From Kuschelorhynchus macadamiae (lineage: Eukaryota > Arthropoda > Insecta > Coleoptera > Curculionidae), in the NCBI GenBank assembly GCA_030620095.1, contig JAUTXW010001636.1:283038-347037 (forward strand): DNA of 64,000 nucleotides, written 5' to 3'. Shown piece after piece: positions 13,601 to 25,600 of this stretch. The notes beneath the pieces were generated by a model. It worked only from the letters and a program-made list of their open reading frames with translations. It ran no database searches and was not told the DNA's origin. Each line of letters starts with the position of its first letter. Position 1 is the stretch's first letter. Position numbers and translations under genes: made by a program.

Positions 13601-16600
13601 TTAACTTGTAGTACTGTTTCAGTATGATAGACGTTTCGTTTTCTATTTTGTCATATCGAGCAATCTGTTATTTCAGATCTCCCTGGGTACAAGCCTGCCT
13701 GATGAGGGTAGAGGCCCAGAAATCATGATCGCAGGAGGGTACCCTGTGACATAATCGAAAGCAATTCTTCTTTTAGGCCGTTTTGCACCTGCAGAAATTA
13801 TATATTTCTGCTATTATACATACAAATTTAATATTTATATCTTGTCAGTCAATTAATGAAAAATATACAAAAATGGTCTCATACTTTAACAAAAAAATTA
13901 ACAAATTTTTAGGGCATGTTGATTTATATGCTAGAAATAATGTAGCTTTTTTGGATTTATCTGATAGTACTGTGAGGCGTAACAACTACAGTGTCTCTCC
14001 ATTATTGCACAGGGTCATAAATAAACCACGAATACAAAAGAATTTTATACACATTAAAACAGGAAATATTCCTGAACCTGATCATGAGCAGTGTAGTGGA
14101 GAGGCACTTGAGTTGCATGCGGGGCTTGGAGCAACAATTCAGACCACTGAGAAAAATGACGTAAATAACTTAATGTGTGATATATCCACTGTAATAATGG
14201 ATGACAATATGTCAACTTTTCCATTGGAAGAGAGTCCACCGGAGATAACTTAAATTATGTATTAGTGTTGGACTTGTTAAAACTATTTATATTGAGGATT
14301 TAGGTGACTGATGGGTGCAATTCAATAAAACCACACAATGCTCTGAATACGTCTATTATTACGTCAGTTACAACTTCGCACAGGCACACCCGTAACTCTT
14401 AATAGTGGTATTCGACCCCGTCGCATGGCAACTTCGACACCAGTGGCGTCGCTCCTCAGCATGTACCAAATATATGTTTCGACAAAGCTTATTTCTTACA
14501 CTCCCTCCCTTTGTCGAATACATTTAACAAATATTCTTAATCAATACATAAACAAAACTAATATAATACACAAGTAAAGTATAAAAAATAATATAAGTAT
14601 AAAAGAAACTTATGTATTAACATTAAAACAATAATAAACACAAACTGCTTAATTATTAAGGTGTATGTTCTGGTCTCAACCAAGGTTGAACTCACGAAGC
14701 TCATTCACCTGTAAACATTGTAAAATAAATTAAGTGTTATAACATAAATACGTATAAATAATTATACGTTTGTATATTTACATATTTTTCTCTGAATGTT
14801 CATCTGAATTTTATTTACTCTAATATTATCTTAATTTATTCTCTCTCATACTCTATACTCTCTCTTAGAATTCATCATTAGTAATTTTAGCTCTTATATA
14901 CTCATGCCTATTTTGAGCTAAAGGCTTTGTCATGATGTCGGCCAAGTTTTCATCCGTAGATACCCAGCATACTCTAATTTTCTTTTCCTCTACACACTGT
15001 TTTACATAGTCTCCATGAGTAATTGCCATGTTTTTCCTTTTTCCAGCCTGTTCTCTAAGTGCTAATTCACTTTTAATTTCTTCTACACTCTGATCAAAAG
15101 TTTTAAGTTTGTGACTTCCGTCTTTCTCTGTACAATCTCTAGCTGATTTATTATCGCACCACAAAGTAATTGGATAAAATGTACGTCCAATTATATACCT
15201 GATAGATTTATCAAGTGATATTAGCTCTTGACACGCATCACTCATAGCTAAGTATTCTGCTTGGCAAGTAGAAGTCGTAACAGTAGATTGTTTATGACTT
15301 CTCCAAGTTATTACATCTCCAAATAACTTGATTATATATCGTCCAGTGGATTTAGAATCCTCACAATCTCTGAAGCTTGCATCAGATAGAGCTTCCATAT
15401 TTTCTGAATTTGATAGGAACTTAATTCCTCGAGCAGTTGTGCCTCTTAGGTACCTGAATACTCTTTTCACCTCTGTCCAGTCATCTTCTGTCGGGTCTAT
15501 CTGTTTTCTCGCTAGATAGCTAACTGCGTAGGCTATATCTGGTCTAGTAGCACTTGCCAGATACAGTAAACTTCCAATAGCCTCTCTAAATGGTACCTTT
15601 TTAACTTCACTTATTCTTTCTACATTCTCTGACTTACACTTAATCTTTTTATTTCTATGATCTACCTGTCGGGTTACCATAGGTGTACTCTGTGGTTTTG
15701 ACTCATGCATATTAAATTTTTCTAAAATTCTCTGTGTATATGCAGCTTGGTGTAAACTAATACTTCTCTCTTTTCTATCTCTCTGAATAGTCATGCCTAA
15801 GAAATTTTTAGGTTCCCCCAAATCTTTCATCTGAAATGCGCTACTTAAGTGTGTTTTTATTTGATTGAGTTTCTCTGGATCATTACTAGCTATCAACATG
15901 TCGTCAACATACAGTAATACTATAGCTAGTTTTCCATTTAACCTCCAAGTAAATAAACAAGGATCATGGAGATCATTTTCTAATCCAAGAATTCGAGTCT
16001 GCTCTGAAAATCTTTTATTCCACAACTTAGGACTTACTTTAAGACCATATAGAGACTTCTTTAATTTACAAACTTTCTCACTTTTCATGTTTTCTGTTAC
16101 CGCTAAACCCTCTGGAATTTTCATGAAGACTTCCTCTTCAAGTTCTCCATTTAGAAACGCGGTTTTAACGTCCATTTGACATGCGTCTAAATTCTCTTTG
16201 TTTATTATAGAAAGAACTGCTCGGATCAAGGACAACCTTGATCCCGGGGCATAAGTTTCTTTGAGCCCATAAACATTTTTGTCTTTAAAGCCTCGTGTGA
16301 CTAGTCGTGCCTTATATTTAACTGACCCGTTACTGTCAATTTTCTTTTTAAATACCCATTTAGAGTCAATAATATTAGGCCTCTTACCACGAAGGTTTTC
16401 TTTAGGTCGGTCTACTAGAACCCAAACTGTATTTTCCTCAATGGAGTCTAATTCTTCTTTAACAGCTTGTTTCCACAACTCTTTGTCTTCTGAATTCATT
16501 GCTTCTTCAAAAGTAATTGGATTCTTTTGAATTAAAGCTAACAGTATATGACCTAACTCATCTTCATTTATCTCAGTAGCCTCTATAACATTAGTGTAAC

Positions 16601-19600
16601 GAGCAAAGCTTGTATCTTTTATTTTCTTAGCTTTACTTCTCGTCACTGGACTACCAGTTTTGTTTATTGCTAACTCTGAATCTGCCTCTTTGTTTTCTTT
16701 CTCTGAATTTTCAGCTAAATTTATTTTCCTTGGCCTACCTCTCTTTTTCTTTTCAATAGACTTAGTCTCTGAATTATTATCTGTTTCCTCTGTTTCATTA
16801 ACTACAGTAAACTCAGTTGTCGTGTCTAATTTACCTTCTTCAGCTAATTCTCTATTCTGATTTTTCAGATATACATCTTTATATACCAATCTTTCTGTAA
16901 ATCTTACATGTCTTGATTCTATGAACTTTTTCGTGCTAGGATGCCATAGAGTATATCCTGTGGGTCTGTGCCCTACTAATACAGTCTTTATAGATACATT
17001 ACTAAACTTTGTCTCAACAAGAGGTAATTTAACATACGCAATACAACCAAATCTTCGTATTTTTTCTAAATAACAATTTACTCTTGGTGAAAATTGAATT
17101 AATGGAATTTCATAATTTATTGACTTGTGGGGAGTTCTGTTGTAAGTATGAACAGCTGCATTGGCAGCTAATTCCCACAAAGTATGTGGTAAACCTGAAT
17201 CAATCATATATGCTCTTATTATTCTCTGAATTGATTCATTAAATCTCTCTGCTGTGCCATTAACTTCAGGAGTATACGGTGGGCCACAATCTAACTCTAT
17301 ATTTTCTCTTTTTAATATCTCTATCTGATCTAACATAGCACACCTTTGCATTTGCACCTAATAAGTTTCGTGCAGAACACAAAAACCTTTCAAACGCTTG
17401 ACTAGATTCATCTTTGGATTTCAGGCAATACACACTGGCATATCTAGAATAATCATCTATAAACACAATTATATACCTCTTTTGACCAGGCCATGAGGTC
17501 GGTCTAATTGGCCCCATTACATCTGTATGAATTATTTGAAGTGGCCTGTCAGCTCTAATTCTATTTTGTTTGAATGGAAGTTTTTCCATTTTTGACAGTA
17601 TACATACTTCACATTCTTTAATTGAGTCTTCAAATTTCACGTGCTCTAATCTCTTATCTTTCTTTCGTATCATTTTCAAATAATTTAAAGAAGCATGGCC
17701 TAGCCTCCTATGCCATAGCAAACCTTCACTCTGAATGTTAGTTGAAAATGAACTTTCTGACGGATTTTCTGTAAGTATGTCTTGTAGACTCTCTACACTC
17801 TTTAAATCGTCTAATTTAACTGTTTTGTAGGTAAACAAGTCATCTGAATTTTCTGACACAATGAGGTCTTCCAATCTCTCCCTCCCAATCGCAGACCCCA
17901 AATCTAACATAACTTTATCTACAGGCTCTGAATTAACTCCCTCCGAAATAGAAATTTCTTTGTCTTTATTGGTTTGGGATTGCTCGGAAACCTCATTGTC
18001 ATCTGCTAAACAAGCAGTACAGCTATAATTCTCCCACTCACTTATTGCACTTTCTTTAGCACATTTAGGCTTTATGACCTCAAACCTAACAACCCAATTT
18101 GGTTTTTCATAATTTCCTTCAAATATTGTCTTATTATTGTTTTTATTATAAACTCTGAATATTTTGTCATCTAAATGTATACAGAAACCTGCATCTACTA
18201 ATTTACGCAATGACAATAGATTCTCTGAAATATCTTTTGCTGCAATAACATTTGTTAACTTAATTTGATTATCGTTTATTTTCTTATTTTTAAGCAAAAG
18301 ATTACCTTTACCATCTATGACAATATCAGCAATTTCATTTTTATTCGCGCTTTTAATAACCCCTTTCTCTGATTTTACAAAATTACTTAAAATAAAACTT
18401 TTATTAATGATATGACTCGTAGCTCCTGAGTCAGCTATAAACTCTATAATTTTTTCGCTATTTAAATTTTTGTTAAAAATTTCCTTACCTTCTGTCTCAT
18501 CATCTTCCTCATAGTATTCTTGTTGATTAGCTTCCTCATCAAACTCCGCCCTTCTAGCTGTAGCCTGACTCATTTTCCCTCTATTGTTGCTTCCTCTGCT
18601 TCTTGTATTTCCTCTGCAACCTCTGGTGCCGCTGAAATTGCCTCTAGAACCTTTATAGCCTCTAAAGTTGCCTCTAAATTTGTTTGCACCTCGACCTCTT
18701 CCTTGTTGAGTAGGGTTTGGCTTTCTTCTTTTAGCAGAAAGCTCAAATTCATTATTGTTGTTGGGATTAAAGGGTCTCTTAAAGCTTCGAGTGCAGTTTT
18801 CACTTGTATGATCGGTGATGCAGTTGCAGCTGTAGCAGAACCACTGATTTGTCTCTTTTAATGGACAAATATCTTGCCAGTGCCCTACTTGGTTGCACCT
18901 GTAACACTTGCTCTTAGTATTTTTGCCTCTTTGCACTTTTACTCTTGATGCTGCAATTTCTTTTTCGCCAAGATTCCCTTTATTTGCATCGTTATCCTCT
19001 TGTATGCGATACATTGTTCTTCTCAAAGCTTCCATGTCCATTTCTTTGCCAGTAGTCGAAATCACAGCTGAATCTGTGCGTCTAACTTCTGGCATGGCTC
19101 CTATAATTGCTTGATAAAAAGTTGAGCGTTGCTCTTGATCAGTTAATTTGTTCGGGTCGTCACTTAACTCATGCTCTCTTATGATCTGATCAAATCTTTC
19201 ACAAAACTTGTGTACTCGCTCGTCTTTACTCATTCTCAAATTATAGAGTCGAGTTCTAATGGAAGTAGGTGTTGAACTGACTTCTCCTTTCCTACTATCT
19301 CTTAGCCTTTTTAATATATTCATAGGCTCGGTTACACCTAGGATTTTCTTATGATACTCCTCATCTATACGGTTAATGATTATATCTTTAACCGAATTTT
19401 TTCTTTGCTTAATATCAGACTCTGAAATTCCAGTTGGAGCTGGTTGACTTGGATCAATCAGATCAAGTAACCCCCAACTAGTAAGTTCGGTTTTTAAACA
19501 GTCAATCCAAACTTCAAAACTTGATTTGGATGTTAGTTTATAGTGTCTTTGAATTTTTGGTATCCAGTTACTGCAGCTTGCACCCTCTTTATTTGGCTCA

Positions 19601-22600
19601 TTTATTCTGACCTCTACATTCTGCATGTTCTTTAACTTTTCTTTTTCTGATTCAAGCATGTAAGAGTGAACTTTGCATAATCTTTCCACTATTTCTTTTA
19701 TCATTTCTCCTGTCGTTTGACTCTTTGATGTCTCAGCAGTATTAGGTTTATCCGCAAGTTTATTTACATCTGCAATTGACTGTTGCAGCTCTTCTATATT
19801 TCCTCGCACCGTTGAAGTACTTCCAGTCACACTGTTAGCATCTGAACAATTCTGATTTGCAACCTCTCTTCTATTATTTTCTGAGTTTTGATTCTCAGTA
19901 CCACTCGTAACTTCTGAACTTCTAGCAGTTCTGGCTGTTGCTGTGAATAAAACATCTTAATTATTACCTGGATTTACCTCCTAAACATTCAGATCTGATC
20001 TCTCTCTCTCTCACTCTTCACACAAAGATTCCAATCTTAACAAGATTCAACCCTTGCACCTCTTAAATACTCACAGCACTCTGAATTTTTAGTCAAATAG
20101 TCAAATATAGATGGTAAAAATACTAAAAACTTACTTTGTTTTGTGACATTACAATCACTTTTCTCTCTTCGTCTGATTCTCATATACTCATCAAACTCTT
20201 GACTCGTACTTTCACGTTGGTCAACTCTGTCTGCCATCTTTTCTAGGATTATGAAACATTTTCAATTAGTTGAGTTAGTCAATGAGCTGCCTAAACCGGA
20301 CACAAGTTTCAGCTGAACATTGACCCTAGGCTTTTTAATTTGCTCGTAATTTTTTTATTTAATTTTAATTCGAATTTACTATATTATGCCATGAAAAAAA
20401 AACTACAGAAGCCAGCGATCCAGTATCTGACCGCAAGGCAAGCCAGAAAGGGACACCAAACTTAAGCAGATTAATCCATTTCACTTTTATAATAAAATTT
20501 TTATAATTTTTGAGCTAAATTCTGAATTTGACTAAAATTGTCTCCATCTTATCTCATTTAAAATTTTCTTAAAAAATTTACTCTCTGAAATTCTATTAAA
20601 TAATAATTATTATTAAATATTCTTGAATTTTATTAAAAAGTCGATTTCATCTGTATTTCTCTTATTATTGTAAATTATTGTAATTACAAAAATACTCTCG
20701 GGTAAGTAAATATAATAAAAATTCTTTATTAATTTATGTTTAATATAATTAAACATAAATAAATCCAACAAATACATCAAAATACTCTTCTTAAAAAAAT
20801 CAGTTTTATTCTGTGTTTTATTTTTAATTTATTTTTAGTTTTAAACAGCTTTAAACTTTTTAATACTAATATGGGAGTAATAATACTTCTGACTTAACCA
20901 CTGCTGAACGCATTCTATACTCTAACCTCTTTGATATACCTATTTATTTATTTATTATTATTATTAGGTATTTATTATAATAGAAAAAAAATTCAGCCCG
21001 GGAAATTCGTGAGAGCCGTTTAATCTCCCTCAGTTCATTACAAATAAAATCGTTTATTTATTTTCTCAGAATATGTCATTCTAAAAATGACGGTGTGAAT
21101 TGCGCTACAGGCAGACAGCCCTGCAATTTATCCGAACACAAGGTGCACGGATTCACCACAAAGCGGTCCCCCGCACACAAACACTACCTGGCTCACCGAA
21201 TCCCCTATTAATTAAGCTACACATACTTTTTATACAGCTCTTTTTAATACACACCTTATTATTTTTGGCTCCCTCTGTTCAAAATGGCGTCCTCTCTGAA
21301 AGGCCACTAAATAAATGCCGCTGCACTGTCACTCACTCACTGCCGGTTTGAATGTTTTTTTTTTAATTCACCCTAATCACCTAATATCCCGTGTTTCATA
21401 ACCAACCACGCTCTGCTACCATGTTGGACTTGTTAAAACTATTTATATTGAGGATTTAGGTGACTGATGGGTGCAATTCAATAAAACCACACAATGCTCT
21501 GAATACGTCTATTATTACGTCAGTTACAACTTCGCACAGGCACACCCGTAACTCTTAATAGTGGTATTCGACTGACTGTTGTCCTCCGCCCGCGAGGCCA
21601 CGGACCCCGTCGCATGGCAACTTCGACACCAGTGGCGTCGCTCCTCAGCATGTACCAAATATATGTTTCGACAAAGCTTATTTCTTACAATTAGATATAT
21701 CATACCTGAACTGGGTATAAAAACAAAACTTGGTCAGCTAAAGTGCATTATATTAAATAATGATACTGACATAATAGCATTTACAGAAACGTGGCTAAAT
21801 GACTCGGTTTTTAATTCTGAATTTGTTAATGGTAGGGTAGTGTTTAGGAAAGATAGGGATTTCCAACAAACTGGTAAGGGTGGGGGTGTTCTCTTAGCTG
21901 TAAAAAAGAGTCTTGTTGTCCAAGAATATGAAATGTTTAATAAAGATCTCGAAGCTTTATGTATCAAGCTGTCGTTGAGCCAAAGAAAAATTGTTTATGT
22001 AATTGTTGTTTATTTCGTATCTGGTAGTAAGCTAGATTTATATAGAAAATTTTATCATTGTGTGGAGTCCAAACTGTTAAACTGTAATTGTATAATTTTA
22101 GGTGATTTTAATCTGGGTGACTATGTGTCTGACGTCTCTAGTGAAAGTGTATGTGATTTTAAGAGCTTTTTATCTTTTACTAATTTTACCCAAATTAATT
22201 TTGTAAAAAATGTGAACAATATCCTTTTAGATTTAATAATAGTAAGCCCCCATCTACAGGATTGTCAAGTTGATATTGATAGTGACCCATTGTTGTCAGT
22301 CGATCAGCATCACCCGGCTTTGGTAGCAAGTGTGCATGTAAGAAACGAGTGCCAGGAGTGTGAGCAAGTCAAAAATACTAAATTTAACTTCAAAAAAGCA
22401 AATTTTCACTATATGTATGTTTTATTACATAATCAAAATTGGCAGTCTATACAAAGCTGCAAAGATGTTGATGAAGCTGTTAATGAATTTTATAGTATTC
22501 TTGACACAATATTTAGGGAGTGCGTTCCTCTTGCTACACAGGTAGGAAGGTTTTTTCCTGTCTGGTATAATAGGGAGATAATAAAGTTAATAAAAGTAAA

Positions 22601-25600
22601 GGAAAATTATTATAAAAAATATAAAAAATCAAAGTCGCCTTATTGGTTCAATAAGTATAAAAAAGCAAGAAAGAATACAAAACAAAAAATTAATAATGCG
22701 TATACTATTTATATGACTAGAATCGCTGGGAGTCTGTATGAAAATCCAAAAGGTTTTTGGTCTTATGTCAAATCACAAAAAAGTTATGATGACATTCCAT
22801 GTGAAGTAACATACAAGGAGGAATCATTCAAGGGTACTAAGAATGTAGCTGATGGATTTTCTTTATTCTTTAGTTCTGTTTTTTCTCCTAAAGAAGATAT
22901 GGTGCAGAATGAGAACCCCCTTAAAGTATATTTCTGTGACCAGCCGATTTGTGAAAACGAAGTACGAGCGGCAATTAAAAAATTAAAGGGTAATAAAGTC
23001 ATTGGACCGGACGGCGTTCCTGGATATGTCATTAAGGGATGTGGTGATGTAATGATGTTGCCTTTACTATACATTTTTAATCTTAGTATGTCAACATCTA
23101 AGTTTCCGAGTATCTGGAAGACGAGTGAGGTAGTACCAGTGTTCAAAAGTGGTGCTCGTCAGGACATAAGCAATTATCGTCCAATAAGTATAGTAAATGC
23201 AATATCTAAATTGGTTGAAATCATATTATTTGATAGAATTTATAACGAAACAAAAAATTTTATATCTTCATACCAAAATGGGTACAATATTTGCATGAAG
23301 CAATTAATAAAAAATCCCGGGTTGATGTCATCTTCACTGACATGGAGAAGGCATTCGATAAGATAAAACATAGCATAATTATTTCGTCATTAAAGAAAAT
23401 GCACGCACTAGGTAATTTGGTGGACATCATACTATCTTATTTGTCTGATAGGCAACAATATGTGTAGATCAGGGGTGCAAAATCAAATATGTATGAAAGT
23501 AGCTCTGGGGTACCCTAAGGTTCCAATTTGGGACCGCTATTGTTCATTATTGCTATTAATGGTATATGCCAGGCTGTCAAAAACGCAAAGTGCCTGATTT
23601 TTGCAGATGATTTTAAACTGTTTTTAGAAATCTTAACTATGGATGATTGTGTGAGCCTGCAAGAAGATATGAATGAAGTGTGTGTTGAAAACGGTTTTGT
23701 TTTAAATACCAAAAAATGTGTATCTATGTCAGTTTCACTTAAAAAGAATACCATTGACCCTGAGTATAAAATTGATGGAAATTTATCGAAGCAAGTTGGA
23801 AGTCATAAAGACTTGGGAGTATTGCTTGACAGCGCATTGAGTTATACGGATCATATTGTATCCAAAATCAATTATGCTCACGAAACAATGGGGTTCATTA
23901 TCAGATCAACAAAAACATTTAGTGTTGTTGTTTGCCTTAGGCTGTTCGACTCTCTTGTCTTGCCCAAACTGGAGTATGCAAGTGTAATCTGGGCACCACA
24001 ATATGAAATATGAATTAAAACCATTGAGCGCGTTCAACGTAAATTCTTAAAATATATGTTTTTGAAAAAATTTGGTTATTATCCTAATCAAGGATATAAT
24101 CATTTGCAATTATTGCACATTTTTAACCGACTTTCTCTTAAAATAGAAGAAACAAAATATGTTTGATATACTTGTTTAAAATCCTCAATGGTCAAGTGGA
24201 TGATCCGGAGGTATTGTCACAACTTTCCTTCTCGATAAATATCGGAAATACTAGACAAGAAAACATTTTACCTAGACTTTCCCAGAACTAATTTATACAA
24301 AACTTCCCCTGTATATCGAATGTGTGACCTATATAATAAATATGCAAGTGATCTAGATATGGATACTACCAGTTTGAGGCAATTCTCGCAAACAATAGAA
24401 AAAAGGCTTTTTGAAGCCCAGGCTCTGTCCTAGTTAAACTTAAATCTTTTTTAATATAAAATCCTTAATTTGTAATCTTTAATAGTTAAGAGCAGTTTTG
24501 TAAGTGGCATTTGCTGTATATACTGTGAATCAAATAAATATATAAATATATAAAAGTTAAATACACTGCACTTCGTTCCTTAGGCATAATAAAATACGCT
24601 ATACTAAGCTAGGCTCGTCAGTCCGAATTGCCCTGATTACCTTAAAGCTTGACGAGAGTACTTGAAGATTTCACAGCTACCGAGCAGCAGCCGAACGTGA
24701 TACCAAATGGAATATGAAATCGCGATTTGGGTCATGAGCCGGTCTCTTCTTATAATTGGATTGATCGGTCGCGGCATCACGTCGGCATACGGAAGTTCAA
24801 TTGTTCAGACGTCGCGCGGTTGATATTCTAACACGATATTGTTTCGGACATTTTTAATTGATGAAAATTTATTTATATAGGTACTGTTTTTTGTAATATA
24901 TATTTTTTTTATTTTTATGATCCATGTGTGAGTTGGAAATATACAGGAAACAAAATGCTGGTAGGGACTAGTGCAAAAAAATAAACAACTAAAAAGTGCT
25001 TACGAACTTAATTTTGCAAAGATAACCAATTTCAAGGTGGTCTATTTTTGAGTTGTGATTGTAGATGAAATAAAATGTCGGTAGTGCAAAACATTAAACA
25101 ACTAAAGAGTGCTAACGAAGTTAATTTTGAGAAAATAACCGAATCAAGGTAAGTGTCGCAATTTGCCAGAACTTAGTATATGACAAACTAGTAAAGACAA
25201 AAATAAAAAGGTTCATCGAAACTTTCGCAAAAGTATGTACAATTTAGCTAACTGGATATATGGTTGTGAAGTCTCTAACTCATTTTACTGTAATGTTTAT
25301 TTGTTGTTTTCTAAGGACTCATCGGAATCATTATGGTGCAAAACCGGTGTTAAAGACTTAAAACACTTAAAAGAAAAAATAAAAAAACATGCGTTTTCTG
25401 CAGATCACATGAAATGTTTGGTGAACTATGCTACGGTCAGAAGTGTTGATATTCGCACTCACCTAGACGAAATATAGAAAATCCCTGAGAGATTTTAATG
25501 AAAATGTATCCGAAAATCGTTATATTTTAAACAAAATTATAGATTGTGTAAAATTTTGTGGGGCATTCGAGCTGGCACTACGTGGCCGTGATGAAACAGC

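Larger units (their letters stand above)
13311..13822. repeat. 512-bp near-perfect palindrome
   Basis: Left arm 13311-13560 and right arm 13573-13822, 250 bp each, with a 12-bp spacer. I found one mismatch (TCG versus TAG, near 13490 and 13642). Identity this high means a very recent origin, gene conversion between arms, or an assembly fold-back artefact. Confidence 0.95.
13244..13830. mobile_element. Foldback insertion inside LINE ORF1
   Basis: The 12-bp sequence CATACAAATTTA is present at 13232-13243 and again at 13819-13830, so it looks like a target duplication. Between the copies are 67 bp of unique sequence and a 512-bp palindrome. Deleting 13244-13830 restores the ORF1 frame, which supports these borders. 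No protein is encoded. Inverted repeats carrying ribozyme-like cores suggest a non-autonomous Penelope-like element. Confidence 0.65.
14266..21689 (-). mobile_element. Ty1/copia LTR retrotransposon 1, 7.4 kb
   Basis: Target duplication ATTAG at 14261-14265 and 21690-21694. LTRs begin TGTTGG and end TTACA. They are identical apart from one 32-bp indel, which indicates recent insertion. The gene order on the minus strand (gag, protease, integrase, RT, RNase H) is that of the Ty1/copia group. About 1.2 kb of non-coding leader (20238-21422) lies between the 5' LTR and the first ATG. Confidence 0.93.
12660..24565 (+). mobile_element. Non-LTR retrotransposon (APE type), split by later insertions
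   Basis: ORF1 remnants (12719-14253) and ORF2 remnants (21690-24435) lie in the usual order and strand. They are separated by a Ty1/copia element whose 5-bp target duplication joins the two halves. The 3' end is a short AAATATAT tail near 24560. The AP-endonuclease ORF2 and SGNH-like ORF1 fit CR1/Jockey-type LINEs; the exact clade was not determined. Confidence 0.75.

Noticed and set aside
21579..21689. Start of the 595-codon ORF in the copia LTR
   Set aside because: The LTR part is an insertion; real ORF2 sequence begins after the target duplication at 21690.
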